A stretch of DNA of 58,060 bases from Calycina herbarum. Taxonomy: Eukaryota; Ascomycota; Leotiomycetes; Helotiales; Pezizellaceae. The stretch is from the NCBI GenBank assembly GCA_001414485.1, contig LLEY01000274.1, positions 1-58,060 of the forward strand. Direction: 5' to 3'. How positions within the stretch are numbered: the first letter of the stretch is position 1; each line of letters opens with the position of its first letter. Under the pieces are notes generated by a model, which made no database searches, was not told the origin of the DNA, and worked only from the letters and a program-made list of their open reading frames with translations. The translations under genes and the position numbers were made by a program. Positions 1-11,015 of the stretch are shown here, one piece after another.

Positions 1-1429
1 GAGCATGCTTTGTGTCTCCTAGCTCCCTCTTTTTCAATTGCGAAGTGTTGTTGTTGATAAAATGTCTTTTTTTGGTTCCGAAGATGTGTTTGTAGGTGAG
101 AGCGCCAGTGTAGCGCCTGGTGTTACACTTGCTTCTTGGGACTTGGAGCTTCCGTGGATAATGAGCATCTACCTACCTAGCATCTCTGCTAATGTACTTT
201 CCCTTTCCTCGAAAATATCATAAGATTTTTTTGCCATCTTGATAAAAAGTGAGTCACACCCTTCCTTCAGTCCGTCACAAACAACCAGACACTGTCACAG
301 ATTGTTGACCTATCTCTTTCTCTTTGAACTTTCTAGTGGTTGAGTAATCACCGACCGCAAGTATAAATATGAGCGATGGGCCGAAGAGAGAAGCCAAAAA
401 AGTCTTCATACAATCACCAAAATGAACCCCTATTGCGGAGGAATGAGAAGAAAGGCCCTGTTTAGAGGATTGGGAGAAGGGGGGAAATTGTTGCTGTGTT
501 GAAGTGGGGAGTTAAGGAATGGTATTCAGCTGGATAGGATTAAGGCTGGTTGAGTTGTTGGGTTTTTATAAGGGGGTGTTGCTGACGAATTTTTAAGTGT
601 TGTCGATTTGTGAAGGACCTGCATTTACTTGTATTGAGAGATAAAAGTCGCTCTGATGAGAGGCTTACAGACAGAGACTAGGAGTCATGTTCTCCTCTCT
701 GATTTTGATTTGTTGATAAGTTCCTACTGTTCCTTTTGGGAGACCAAGCACCCATTACGCTTTTTACCACTTGGAGCTACCGAGACTGGTGAGCATCTAC
801 CTAGGACTTCTCCTAACATACATTTCCAATTAGTAAAAACCTTAGACCAGAGATGAGCATAACACCCCTTCAATCTCAGATAGATGGATGGTGTCGTGGA
901 AACTAAGCTTTCTCTTTCGCTGAGTAAGCAACTTCAACTTCGATGATAGGAGAATAGAAACCCCAAGGGATCTTCTTCTGACCTGCAAATACACCCACAG
1001 GAGCTCACATCGCAATATATAGGAAGCAAATCCTGCTTGTAAGCGGAAAGGGCTCTGCTGTGAAGAGGATGATTTGTTCTGTTTCTCTCCGAGGAAGGAT
1101 ATAGGGTTCTGCTAGATATGTTAGGAAGTTAGTAATTAGGTTTTGATAGTTATCGGTTGCTCTTACTGTTGAATCTTGTTCTGTTGTCGAGTTTTTCCAG
1201 AAATTTGCTGCTAGCAAGAGGAGAATTGACTTTTGTGGAGGAGAGAGGGGAGTGAAACGTGTAGCGAGCTATGAATAACCCTAATTTTATTCTTAGTATT
1301 CATTGTTAGAACTATTAGTACCAAAACAATATTCATCTCGGAGTAGTCGTTTGTTCTCTCTGGTGACTCTCTTCTCTGGCGCTGCTGCCTTTTATGTGCA
1401 AAATGAGTGGTCTGAAAGAAGCGAGCTGG
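1..1429. other. Gene-free stretch with a diverged direct repeat
   Basis: I see no convincing gene. Short open frames at 38-223 and 656-856 resemble each other at DNA level only around the shared string gagcatctaccta (about 140-200 and 765-832), so they look like an old local duplication and not like two genes. No codon-bias, domain or intron signal supports coding. Confidence 0.4.
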
Positions 1430-1478
1430 TATATTTTATCTGACAATTAATTAATTGACCAATTATATAAGGAATTCA
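1430..1478. repeat. Left inverted repeat of the 392-bp miniature element
   Basis: This is the inverted match of 1773-1821. It starts TATATTTTATC and ends GGAATTCA. Confidence 0.75.
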
Positions 1479-1772
1479 CCTGAGAGAAGAAGGAATAAAA
1501 GGATGCATCTTCAGGATCTGTGGGGAGATAGTGTAGAGGCTATTGCTCTTTAAGATGATTTAGATAGCTAATTTGCTCAAGATGTAGAGCAAGAGATAAG
1601 AAGGTCAAAAAGAGTTAGAAGAAGTGAGAAGAAGGCTCTTGAGATTAGAGAAAAGGGGGTAGAAAAGGGGGGTAAGGAGGGCACTTCAGCTGGGAAAGGA
1701 TGGGTTTGGGAATAGCTTCACTTTTATTTATTGGTGGGTAAATTTATTAATCCACAAAGTCCGAGAAATTGA

Positions 1773-1821
1773 TGAATTCCTTATATAATTGGTCAATTAA
1801 TTAATTGTTAGATAAAATATA
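1773..1821. repeat. Right inverted repeat of the 392-bp miniature element
   Basis: Its reverse complement reads TATATTTTATCTAACAATT and matches 1430-1478. Confidence 0.75.
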
Positions 1822-3823
1822 CTAGAGCCAAAGGAATCTCTTCCGTACCTGCCACTGAGGACCACTAAGTGGTGCGATAATCTTACTAGTGACATTGTAA
1901 AGACAAACGGCTCTGCTTGAAGGATTTGTGGAAGAAATATATTTATATGTTGTTGTTGTTTTTTCAAGGTGGAAGGAAATGGAAATGGGGTTTTGATGGA
2001 TACTGTTTGGAGGAAGGCTAGAAGGATACTTATAAAGTAACCAGGGAGACGCCACCACTTGGAATGTTACCTTGCGACCCGCGATCATGATATGTCCTTT
2101 TTGGGTTGCCTGGTTGTGTCAAGGTTTCGTAGAATCCCGAGAAAAGACTTCAATAATTTTTGGGGTTCGTAGATACCTGGCGAAGAACTCGATGATGGAA
2201 AGGGTTGAAGTAAAGGAGCGGGAAAGAAGGGGAGTATTCTTGTTGTCGATTTCTATTCTGTCACTGAACTTGTGAATTTGTTCAGGTAAGATGAGAGATT
2301 TAGTTTTGGGGAAAGGAGGAGAAGAGTGCGAACTTTAACCTGTAGGAGTTTCCAAGTTTCAAAAGCAAAGAAAACTAGAAGACACTTACTAGAGAAGACT
2401 ATCTGGCTGACCATCTTGCAAATATTTCCCCAGGTTTGGCTTATGGTTGACGACTGTCCGATTTTTCTCTACTTTTCAAACAATCCTCCTAAAATTCCGC
2501 CTGTTTCTTGACTTGGCAGATCCTTGGAATGTTGGGCTGTTTCTGCGGAAAAGCATAAGGATACAAGATCCTGTAAAAACAGAAGGGGCGTGACCTTTTA
2601 TTTGATGCCACGAGCTTTGAAGGATTTGCAGACTTTATTCGCTAGAGTTGAACTTGTCGTTTGCTCTAGTTTTAGTTTAGATTGTTGTGTTTTGGGGAGT
2701 GATTTGAGAGAATGTCTTTCTAACTTCTATGGCATGACTAGCTGTTGAGATTTGGCGAGTTTGTGTACATCAAGGAAGCTGTGAAACTTTCGTTCACAAG
2801 CCTTGTGTTTTGATAACAGAATGTGAGGTTCTATAAGATGTGAAAATCAAAAGCAAACCAGAATACCCCTTAGTCCCCTATCATATTGTATAAATAATGA
2901 TTGCGAGCTTCAGCTTGCTCTCTCATCATTCTAACATGTCCAATGCGTTTTCTGGTCCATGGTTGTTCTTGTGATTACTTGCTGCTGGTAATACCTGAGA
3001 CTCGCCAAAATACGCTCAGAGAAAAGACCACGCGAAAGAGGGGCTGTGGTATTGACCAGAACAACTCTACCTTCTTGAGATATTCGGAAAGAAGCGTTAT
3101 ATACTGTCAAATACCTACTTAATGTCGAAGCTATATCTTCATTCGAATCACCTACCTATGAGATTGCATTGGATTCTTTCTAATGAGAACTTTATACACT
3201 GATTTGTGTGGTCAACTAGAGTGGGAGAGTTAAGTAGGGAAAGAGCAAATGTGGTGCTGCATTTGCTGCTGATATGTACAATGTGGTTCTCTTGAAGTGA
3301 GGTGTTGCAGAATATATACCGCTATGGCTCATTTGCTGAAGATTGAAAACAGTATCCGCCACTGATAATTAATTGATAGTATAAGGAAAGATATCCGAAT
3401 TCGCATTATTCTCTTATCCTCGTGTTTTGAAAAGTTGCTGGTAGCCATGAAGCCAGTCAGTCATTTTGAAATGTAAAATGCTACACTTAATTCTCAAAAG
3501 GAGCACAATATCATGTCAAGATGGCACAAATAGGTAAACACACTTCGTTATTACGAACTCTTATATATATTTCAGGAGCAAGCGAGCGTGCTATTGATAA
3601 GTCGAGTATAGACACTGTTGGATGTCGCACACAGTAGAACTGAAGAAGATTCAGGAATTCGGAAAGATCAAACCACCGAGCCAGATATCATACTAACAAC
3701 CCCCAACTGCCTTTTCACCATTTCTCCCATTTTCAATTCAAACGGTAAACTGAATCGCCTCATTGGCACCCCCCAAGAGAAATTCTCGAGGAATAATTGC
3801 CCTACAAGACCTCCAGCGAATTC
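1822..3823. other. Intergenic, no gene recognised
   Basis: Only short frames without family resemblance are present (for example 2072-2275, 2326-2511, 2901-3122). A string near 3361-3400 loosely resembles the inverted repeat of the 1430-1821 element (TAATTAATTGATAGTATAAGG) and may be a relic of it. I found no RNA gene. Confidence 0.4.
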
Positions 3824-5516
3824 TCAAACCGCCTCCATATAAATCTGAGACAAGTGACAAAACCAACAACCCAGCGCAAAACCCACCACAGAAGGAATGT
3901 TTTGTACCCACGGTTTCTCAAAGAACCAGCCCGAAACACAAGAGAGGTAAAATATGCGAACCCGAAGAGCGAGGTTACTTGAAGCCCAGCACAATCCCGT
4001 TGGAACCAACAAAGCTTTCCCCAGTTTATGGTTGCCAACCAGAAATGATACAATTGTCGACGAACCTAGAACATAAAACCCAGAAATGGAATACCGCGAT
4101 AGAACGAGCTTCCAGGGCCCTGAAAAAGGATGATTTCGAGAAATAGGGGGCAAAAGGTCTTTCGATGTTGTTAAATGCATAATAAATAACATCCGGACCG
4201 ATGATTCCACAAAAGACCTCACCACCGACTTTTCGAATCCTTTTGGATAGATCAGAAAAGTAACAGGTACGAAAACTGATACGATTTGCCAAGCGCCAAA
4301 CCCTATGAAGATATGGAGTTTGAATTTGCGGAAAGAGATTAACCGATTGATATGAGCGTCGCGCTCTCTAACGCAGTCGAGAGGATCGATGAAAGGAGGT
4401 AACCGTTCCTCGAATCGAGGCACCTGTGGTGGTGAAGTTGAAAGGCTTGTTTCAAGGGTTTGTATGGCCGAGAAGTCTATTTGCGAGACGGTGATATCGA
4501 AGTTCTTTTCGGAGTAGAATGGATGACGTTTTATGCTTTGGACAACATAAAATGCTGGGACAAGATAGCTAATTTCTGATAAGGAATCTCTACCCATAAT
4601 GTGACTAAAGAGGCTCGGAGAATTCTTGGAAAATGCCCATGCACCATAATGGCCAGGTTCTAATTGATTAATATTTGAATGGATTCTAGTGGGATAGGAG
4701 ATGACTTACGTATTCCCTTCTCCAGATTGACATAGAACAAAAACTGAGAGTGGCGCACGCCAGGTAGTTTGAACAAAAAAATTCTGTCTGAACTGTCTGA
4801 CTGTTGCAATTCTCCCTTCATCTTGCTGATAGACATGAAAGGTACACCTTCATAGTCGATCGAAAGCAGTGTAGTCAAGCCAAGGGTGTCGTGGGCCGAA
4901 AGCGAAGCATCCAAGTCAATGGTGTCGGTTGTCCGCTTTTCACACCCACCGGTAGAGAGGTCCAATGCATTCAGCTGGATTGGGAAGAGAAGAAAGTCTA
5001 GGGCTTTGTTGGAAATGCCACCAATCTCGCAGAGTGTTATAGGGCCATCGTCATCTCGCGTAATTGTGGAGATCTTCAACCAACCTCCATCTCTATTCGC
5101 ATCTGCAATTCTGGTGTTTCGTCTTCGAGCATAGATAGCTAGTACAGTACGGAGTCTACATGACAGGAGGTTAGGGTTGGGAGGTTGAAAGATGGGAAGA
5201 TGAATGTAATAACTCACCCTTTCTCAAGAGGGTGAGGTTCAGCATGCTTTGAGCTATTTCCTCGTATCTTCTCATGCAAGCATTTGCGAAAGCTTCCCAA
5301 CACGTTCGTGGGTTCAGTCTCCGGCTCGGGAATTCCCGCATTACGGAGAGATGTCATGCCATAATGCTTGCCATCAATCGTAACTATACCTCCAAGTGTT
5401 GCAACTCTACCGTTCGGAAACAGAAGCTGTATGTATTCCTCACTAACGGAGAGAGCATGGGAGAGGGGATCGTCTTCATGGGGTGGCCCGTTTTTGGAAT
5501 CGGCCGTTGGTGTCAA
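3824..5516 (-). CDS. Trypsin-like fold pseudoenzyme with C-terminal membrane segment (hypothetical)
   Basis: Three exons join in frame: 5516-5218, 5155-4710 and 4659-3824 (about 526 codons). Introns are GTGAGT...GTAG (with CTAAC) and GTAAGT...TTAG. Exon 1 has LFPNGRVATLGGIVTIDGK then GMTSLRNAG (residues 53-61). Exon 2 has ALDFLLF (about 151-157). Exon 3 opens with QPGHYGAW (249-256). I recall a fungal family with a trypsin-like core in which these positions read TAHAF, DWALI and PGDSGSW. If that match is right, the catalytic His and Ser are missing here (LRN, HY) and only the Asp position remains. A hydrophobic stretch lies at about 363-387. The 5' end is unclear: upstream in frame is ATG GCC TAG, so either a first exon is missing or the gene is broken (CTAG could be an acceptor). 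The last 250 bp overlap a hydrophilic plus-strand frame (3763-4146), so the true C-terminus is uncertain. Confidence 0.5.
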
Positions 5517-6465
5517 CTAGGCCATAGTAACGACTAGCTAAAAGCAAAATTGCAAAACCGAAAGACTATGATTATGATTAGAAAGAAAAAAAGAAATATA
5601 TGTTCCCCCTTGCTTTAGTCTCGGGGAGACTATTTTGTATATCAGCACGCCACAAGAAGGCTCTCACTTCCTGCCGACCCAATGATCATGGGATATATCA
5701 CCACGAAAACGCCTTAACTTCTTGATATCTTGATATCTGATAGAAGTAGGAGCCATGACTCTTCGGCTGACTTGATTCACGAAAAGAAAAACTGTTGGAC
5801 ACGAACAGAGATTGGATTTTCGAGTTCAACTGACGTGGAACTTCCACCATTGGAAATAAAGCATAGCTTTAAAGCTTCATCGCTAGTGATTGCATTCTTT
5901 CGGGGTGAAAATCGAAATGGGAAGAATCGAGTGAGGCATGAATCCAAAAGACAACGCATTATGGTCTTGAGCTTGTATGGAATTTGAGATGCCCCCATTC
6001 AAGAAGGGAAATTTGATTAATGGTGGTATGATGATCGGAAAAGGGTGCAGTGATGGATGTGTTGGATCGCAACTTTGGTTCTCCTTCAACGATCGTTTCT
6101 GGACTCATTTAATCCATTACTGCTGCGCTCAATCCAGTAACTTAAGTATGGCTTTGAAACTCCAGCAATCGCCAACAACTTGAAGAGCGAGAAAATGACC
6201 GAGCGAAGAAGCTGACGGAAAAAGTCGCAAGAAAAAAGTAAAGATCTTGTTCAAGGCATAACATCGAAACTGCCTTTGTATCTCAACCATAACTAACCCT
6301 TCAACTCCACTTGAGTAGCTCAATATCGTATAAGTCGCAAATTGAACCATAATGAGCTCGCAGAAACTTCGGTGTTGAATGAGTTTCCTTGATCCCCGAG
6401 TTAGTAAGTACTCTTTCCAGGCTGTTGAGACCACCATTCCCCCCAAAAACGCCACACTCAACCCC
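5517..6465. other. Intergenic, no gene recognised
   Basis: Short frames on both strands (for example 5977-6183 +, 6129-6461 -) have no family resemblance. The stretch separates two minus-strand genes and probably holds the 3' UTR of the downstream hydrolase at its right edge and the promoter of the 3824-5516 gene at its left edge. No TATA or other element can be defined with confidence. Confidence 0.4.
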
Positions 6466-7446
6466 TCACTTCCCTAACCCCTCCCAAAACTCCAGCATAA
6501 ACCCCTCAACCTCCTTCGTCTTCTCCCCCACAACCCTATGCCCAACACCCTCCACAACCTCAACCCGTCCCTTCCACCCAAGTCCCTCCAACTCCCCCTT
6601 CACATACGTAACCTCAAAAACAGGATCGCTCTCCCCCAGCAAAATCAAAGTCGGCTTCCCAGTCTTGATCAGAGCCTCATAAGCCTTATGCCCATCAAAA
6701 ATCCCGGCATACCGATAACTACTAGTCAAACTCGCAATATGTCCCTCGTGCCGTTCATTTTCCCAGACCTGAACCTTTTCTCTCGGAATGGCTTCCAGTC
6801 CTTGGGCCTTGAAGTTTTCCTCCCACGAGGGATCAACGGGGCCGGGACCGAGGAAATCATAAATACTCTGAGCGGAAGCAGTTTCAGGATGGGGTTGAGT
6901 CGCGGAAGACAAATTCGATTTTCGCCATAACCCGGCGGGAGCAACTAGGACGAGAGATTCTACGGCTTCAGGATGGAATTGGGCGAAGGAGGCGGCGATT
7001 ATTCCGCCTAGGGAGTAGCCTAGGAAATGCGCTTTCTCCCATTTCAAACGAAGAAATAAATCCAAAATCTGGGTGTGGAAGAGGCCTTGGACATGTGTTG
7101 TCAAGGGAGTATCTGAGAGACCATGTCCCCAGTTGTCGTAGATTAGGACTGTGGTTGGGATTGAAGAAGAAGCTAGGAGAGTTGCCAGAGGGAGGAGTCC
7201 GATTGCTGGGGTTCCAACTCCGTGGATCAGGACGACGTTTCGTGGGGCGGCTTTGGGGTCTGGGTTGGCATGAGATGGTTTGACGATGTAATATGTTGTT
7301 CTTCCCCAGTATGAGGTTATAGTTTGTCTTTCAGGGAGGACGCCGCCGAACAGGGCATCGAATTCTTCGGCTGGTGGTGCTGGGATTGATGTTTTGCCGT
7401 TGAGTTGGGTGAGGGGGGGAAGAACCGGGTTGTGGATTACGGACAT
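6466..7446 (-). CDS. Alpha/beta hydrolase
   Basis: This is an intronless frame of 326 residues beginning at ATG (7446). It has the full alpha/beta-hydrolase layout: the oxyanion motif LIHGVGTP (about 73-80), YDNWGHGLSD (103-112), the nucleophile elbow GYSLGG with Ser145, ESDPVF with acid Asp274, and GHR with His303. There is no signal peptide or membrane segment, so it is probably cytosolic. The cap region between strands (about 172-250) is short and gives no substrate clue. The closest general resemblance is to small fungal serine hydrolases/esterases of the AB_hydrolase_1 type; the substrate is unknown. The length is normal and all catalytic residues are present. It lies 693 bp from the 3' end of the D-amino-acid oxidase gene on the same strand, which is too far and too independent to imply a shared function. 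Confidence 0.9.
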   Translation of the reverse strand: MSVIHNPVLPPLTQLNGKTSIPAPPAEEFDALFGGVLPERQTITSYWGRTTYYIVKPSHANPDPKAAPRNVVLIHGVGTPAIGLLPLATLLASSSIPTTVLIYDNWGHGLSDTPLTTHVQGLFHTQILDLFLRLKWEKAHFLGYSLGGIIAASFAQFHPEAVESLVLVAPAGLWRKSNLSSATQPHPETASAQSIYDFLGPGPVDPSWEENFKAQGLEAIPREKVQVWENERHEGHIASLTSSYRYAGIFDGHKAYEALIKTGKPTLILLGESDPVFEVTYVKGELEGLGWKGRVEVVEGVGHRVVGEKTKEVEGFMLEFWEGLGK

Positions 7447-8139
7447 GGTGACTCAGATTGATGATACAACAACACGAGTAATTAGAGACAACAAATTAGT
7501 TACACCCAGTGAAAAGAATATTCCGAGAAGAAATAATTATGTTGATTTCTGTCAAAAAGATACTCTGCATCTATTTATATCGTGGTTTTTCTATGACCCA
7601 CTGCCCGTGCGTATCAACTCGGCAACAACATAAGCACATCGGCAATAGGAATGAATACGTGATTACATATATTTCCTTTCCTAGCTTCTTATCCGGTAGT
7701 CTTGTCATAGAATTGCCAAAGTTGAGTTTGTGTCACCGATTATGGAATTGATTTAACCAATTCTGTTACTAACTAAGTTTACTCTAAAACATGACTTACT
7801 ACTTCCAAAGTCATAACCACTTTTCTTTCTTCTTTTAGTTGACTTGGTTTTTCGCGCCCTTCCTGAATAATTTAATTTAGAAAATAAGCTCGTAAATCCT
7901 CACAACTCTGACTTAATTTTCTAAATAACTTCGGATACTATAATTTGATATTAAAAATTACTCGCTGAGCTACCCACTCTTCTTATGTCAAGATGTAGCA
8001 AGTAGATAGTAAAATGAAGACTCATTTGAAGAAAAAGGTATCTCGCTCGTGTGCGGTCGATCCTTCTACGGACATGAGACGGTATGAAAAATGCCGTTGT
8101 AAATAAATAAAAAGAGATTCATCATATGAACACCAAACC
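7447..8139. other. Intergenic: hydrolase promoter and oxidase 3' flank
   Basis: This is an AT-rich 693-bp spacer between two minus-strand genes. It should contain the hydrolase promoter (near 7447-7700) and the oxidase 3' UTR/terminator (near 7990-8139). I see no repeat or short gene. Confidence 0.4.
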
Positions 8140-10060
8140 CTACAACTTAGCCTTAGGCGCCAAAACCTCATCCACCAACGCAATAGCATCATCCGAATAC
8201 CCATAAGAAGACTGGTACCCATACCCACCATGTCCATAATTATGCACCACCCACTCCCCCTCAATCTTCTCCTTCTCAAGTCTCACACCCCCATTTCTAT
8301 AGGGTCTAAGCCCAACACCATGTCTAACAACATCCAAAGCCTCAATGCCCTTCCCATTCGTGAGAGCCGGGCAGAGTTCCACTGCTCTGCGCATGATTCT
8401 CAATGCTGTGTTTGGATCGGGGTTTGAGTCTGACTTTCCCTTTTGGTATGTACCACCCAGAATAGTTCCACCGCCTGCTGCGCGCTTCATGATGTAGGTG
8501 AGTTCATCCTCGCCGTCATCGGTGCCGGAGATTGTGAGCATGACACCTGGGTCATTGCGGACTACTACTATTTGACCTCGGACGGGGATGACTTCTGCGT
8601 CCATTACACCTCCTAGTTTGGAGGCAAGTAAACCCGTGCAGTTGACAACCACGTCGGCTTTTTGGCCGCTGTGATGGAGAAAAGCTGCTTCGGCGATGTG
8701 GGAAATGGTCTTGCGTGTGAGGGTTGTGCCGTTGGCGAGACATTGAGAAACTAGGTAGGGGAGGTAGATGGCAGTGTTGATGCACAGTGATGTGAAGGCT
8801 GTTGCGGAGTCTGCGAATGCTGGGATGTCTTTTTTGGGAACGATCCGGAAGTCATTGACGACGTTTTTGAACCATGGTTCGGTGGAAGTCAAGGTTTTGA
8901 GCCATAGACCTGTCGCCGTGTTGGCATCCTTCTCGCGGTTGTAGATTACGGTGTCTGTGGGATGTTAGTCGGGAGCGAATTGAGGATTTGTATTGTATTG
9001 GGAGCAGAATTGTTTGTGCGGATCATGTGGAAGGAGGGAAACCGAGAACCAGAGAGAAAGCTCGTAGGCGTAAGGAAGAAATGTACGTCGAAAATGGAGG
9101 AATGGCAGTTAGACACTCGTAACTAACAGCTGTTCTAGAGTGGCTCTGCGTACACCTAGTTACCTAGTAGACTTACAATTATTGCTCGAGAAGGATCAAA
9201 GTAATCAAGAAATCGACTTCTCTTATTCTTCTAGACCTTCTCGAGCAATGTGTGTAATAAATGACCGGACTATTTCGTACAAGAGCAATAACCACTCAAT
9301 GGAGGATTATGGGTCGTTCCCTCATCCGAGCCTCATGCGACAGGTGGCTCCTTCCTCGTTGAAGGTAGGATGCGACTTTGGTCGTGCCCTCATGGTGCTG
9401 AGGAAGGAACGACCTCGAGCTCGACGAGTGACCCACTACCCCAGATTCAACTTTCATTTTCTCGAGCCTTGACTTCTCTCGACTTCATTCCCCGAGAAAT
9501 CGGAAACTCGTTGGGCTGCGGTTGAAGGTCGAGATGGGGCCACATCCTTCTGAGACAAGAAAACAAACATAGAGGATTGTGACGAGGAAATCATAGCATC
9601 TAGCCGGTGCAGTGGGCGATATTCGTCGCTTGACTAGCACTACACTAGACCCAGAAGGAGGCTCTTGTGCTAACCTGGCTTCAAAAATTAATCAAGACTT
9701 ACTTTGAAAATGAATACCAGCTTCTGGTACATCCTTAGCAAGCCGAGCCAGTTCAGGCCATGTATTGTTTTCCCATTTGCTACCAGCAGCATCTGCCATA
9801 CTACGAAGCAACAATCAGCACATGACTTGAATATTGATCATAATTACTCACGGCAGCCAGTTTGCTCCGGCCCATGGTGAGGTGTATTCCACATCATAGT
9901 CCCCAGGCATGTGCTTTGCTACGATGGTCACATGGTAACCCGGTTTCTTGGATAGTAGGAGAGCGGTTGTTAGACCAGTCACGCCGGCGCTGTGAGAGAA
10001 GTGAGTTTTATGCTAGGTTTGAATGAGGAATACATACCCTACTACAACAATGTTTGGCAT
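8140..10060 (-). CDS. D-amino-acid oxidase, FAD-dependent, peroxisomal
   Basis: Four exons (10060-10038, 9989-9852, 9800-9703, 8954-8140) join to 357 codons plus stop. All introns are GT-AG; introns 1 and 2 are 48 and 51 bp, but intron 3 is 748 bp. The start is ATG at 10060, directly followed by the dinucleotide-binding motif VVVGAGVTGL (residues 5-14). Family hallmarks follow: [10 protein letters not shown] (about 45-54), [17 protein letters not shown], Tyr240 in LTYIMKR and Tyr256 in GGTY (substrate-side tyrosines), Arg303 in RHGVGLRP (carboxylate-binding arginine) and [15 protein letters not shown] near the C-terminus. The last residues AKL form a type-1 peroxisomal targeting signal. The enzyme oxidises D-amino acids to 2-oxo acids with release of ammonia and H2O2, which suits the peroxisome. 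It is divergently arranged to the OTU gene with 955 bp between starts. All key residues are present, so it is probably functional if the long intron is spliced. Confidence 0.92.
8955..9702 (-). other. Long intron 3 of the D-amino-acid oxidase gene, with inverted repeats
   Basis: Donor GTAAGT (from 9702) and acceptor CACAG (ending 8955, preceded by GACTAAC) are both good. The intron is about 15 times longer than introns 1-2. It contains a perfect 14-bp inverted repeat (9181-9194 with 9236-9249, attgctcgagaagg) and a 9-bp one (9312-9320 with 9406-9414, ggtcgttcc). An inserted miniature or SINE-like element is likely. I could not find clean target duplications. Confidence 0.6.
9181..9249. repeat. 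Hairpin-forming inverted repeat inside the oxidase intron
   Basis: The arms attgctcgagaagg (9181-9194) and its exact reverse complement (9236-9249) enclose 41 bp. No T-run follows, so it is not a terminator. Confidence 0.7.
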
Positions 10061-11015
10061 ATTGAAGTCTATCAAACTGATATGGGGTGACTTTAGGTGG
10101 GATGGAAACTTAAGGGAGGGCAGTTTGAGATGGCAGTTGATTTTCGGTTTAATAAATATGAAATTCTGCTTCTGAATATTTTACACTTGAAGAGGAATCG
10201 ACGTGAGTCTTAAGCTTAAGACGGCCAGTATTCTAGTGATAGTCTTGATAGGCCATGAGCCATAGTGAGCCCATTTTGCCCACTCTTGAGGGAAAAAGAA
10301 TGGCCGAAGCCGATACTGCAAAGTACCACCCTACGAGTACTTGTACGAGTGTACCAATCGATCTCTCGGCCTGACAATTTGCCTAAAATGACCGAACTCG
10401 GGATGAATGACGTGGGGCAATCGGCTTGCAGAAGGGGAACGCTACTTGTACTAGGTGGGTAAGGTAGCATGCTTGCAGATCCAGGAAAAAGAGAAGGTCT
10501 AGTTTTTAGTTTATAAGCAGGGGTCCTGTCCTGGTCCTGTCCTGGCCCTGTCCTGGTCCTGGCCTGGTCCTGGCCTGGTCCTGGTCCTAAGTTCGAGTTG
10601 GAATTTGAAATTTAGAACCTAGCTAGGTACCTTTGTACTACCTTGAGCTTGCTTGGTACTTCATGAGGTGGAGATGCCGTCATCTGCTACAAAATACCAT
10701 TCACAAAAAAGAGATGGAGATTTCCCATGACGAGTACCTGGTGAAGTCGTGGATGGAAATTAAGCACGTGCTTTTAAAAATAGGTGCGCTAGTCAGATAA
10801 GCTCACCGCCCTGGCCTTGGCGGCAGAATTTTGTACACAACCTGGATAAGGCTACGAACACTCAACCTTCCCTTCTTCCCCCTCGAAAAAGTTGCGACTC
10901 ACCTTTGAATTGAATTTTCTGCGCACACCAACAACTTGCTCTTCTGCTTCATTTCTTGGAAGTAGAGCTTCTCACCTTTTTCTACACGCGTTTCCCCCTT
11001 CTTTCCATACCAAAA
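10061..11015. promoter_or_regulatory. Divergent promoter region between the D-amino-acid oxidase and OTU genes
   Basis: This 955-bp region separates two opposing start codons. It holds a short tandem repeat (10521-10588) and several ctaggtacc/taggtac strings around 10612-10650. The 80 bp before the OTU start are pyrimidine-rich, as in many fungal leaders. No specific transcription-factor site can be assigned. Confidence 0.5.
10521..10588. repeat. Short tandem repeat of a CCTGG/CCTGT unit
   Basis: About eleven imperfect 6-bp units of the type ggtcct/gtcctg/ggcctg run head to tail. The repeat is GC-rich, in contrast to its surroundings, and sits in the middle of the divergent promoter region. 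Confidence 0.85.

Larger units (their letters stand above)
1430..1821. mobile_element. Miniature inverted-repeat element, Tc1/mariner-like (TA ends)
   Basis: Two inverted arms of 49 bp, 1430-1478 and 1773-1821, match at all but about one position. They contain the shared core CAATTAATTAATTGACC and an internal GGAATTC. Both ends are TA, consistent with a TA target duplication as in Tc1/mariner elements. The interior of about 290 bp is purine-rich on the plus strand and has no coding capacity. The base composition is not RIP-mutated, which fits an element below the usual RIP length threshold. The family assignment rests only on the TA ends and is an inference. Confidence 0.7.

Noticed and set aside
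3763..4146. Plus-strand hydrophilic frame of 127 codons
   Set aside because: It has no ATG at its start (TTG), is preceded by a stop, and lies antisense to the last exon of the 3824-5516 gene. Kept only as a doubt about that exon's end.
6389..6930. Plus-strand frames over the hydrolase gene
   Set aside because: They are shadows of the complete minus-strand alpha/beta hydrolase, which has its full catalytic triad.
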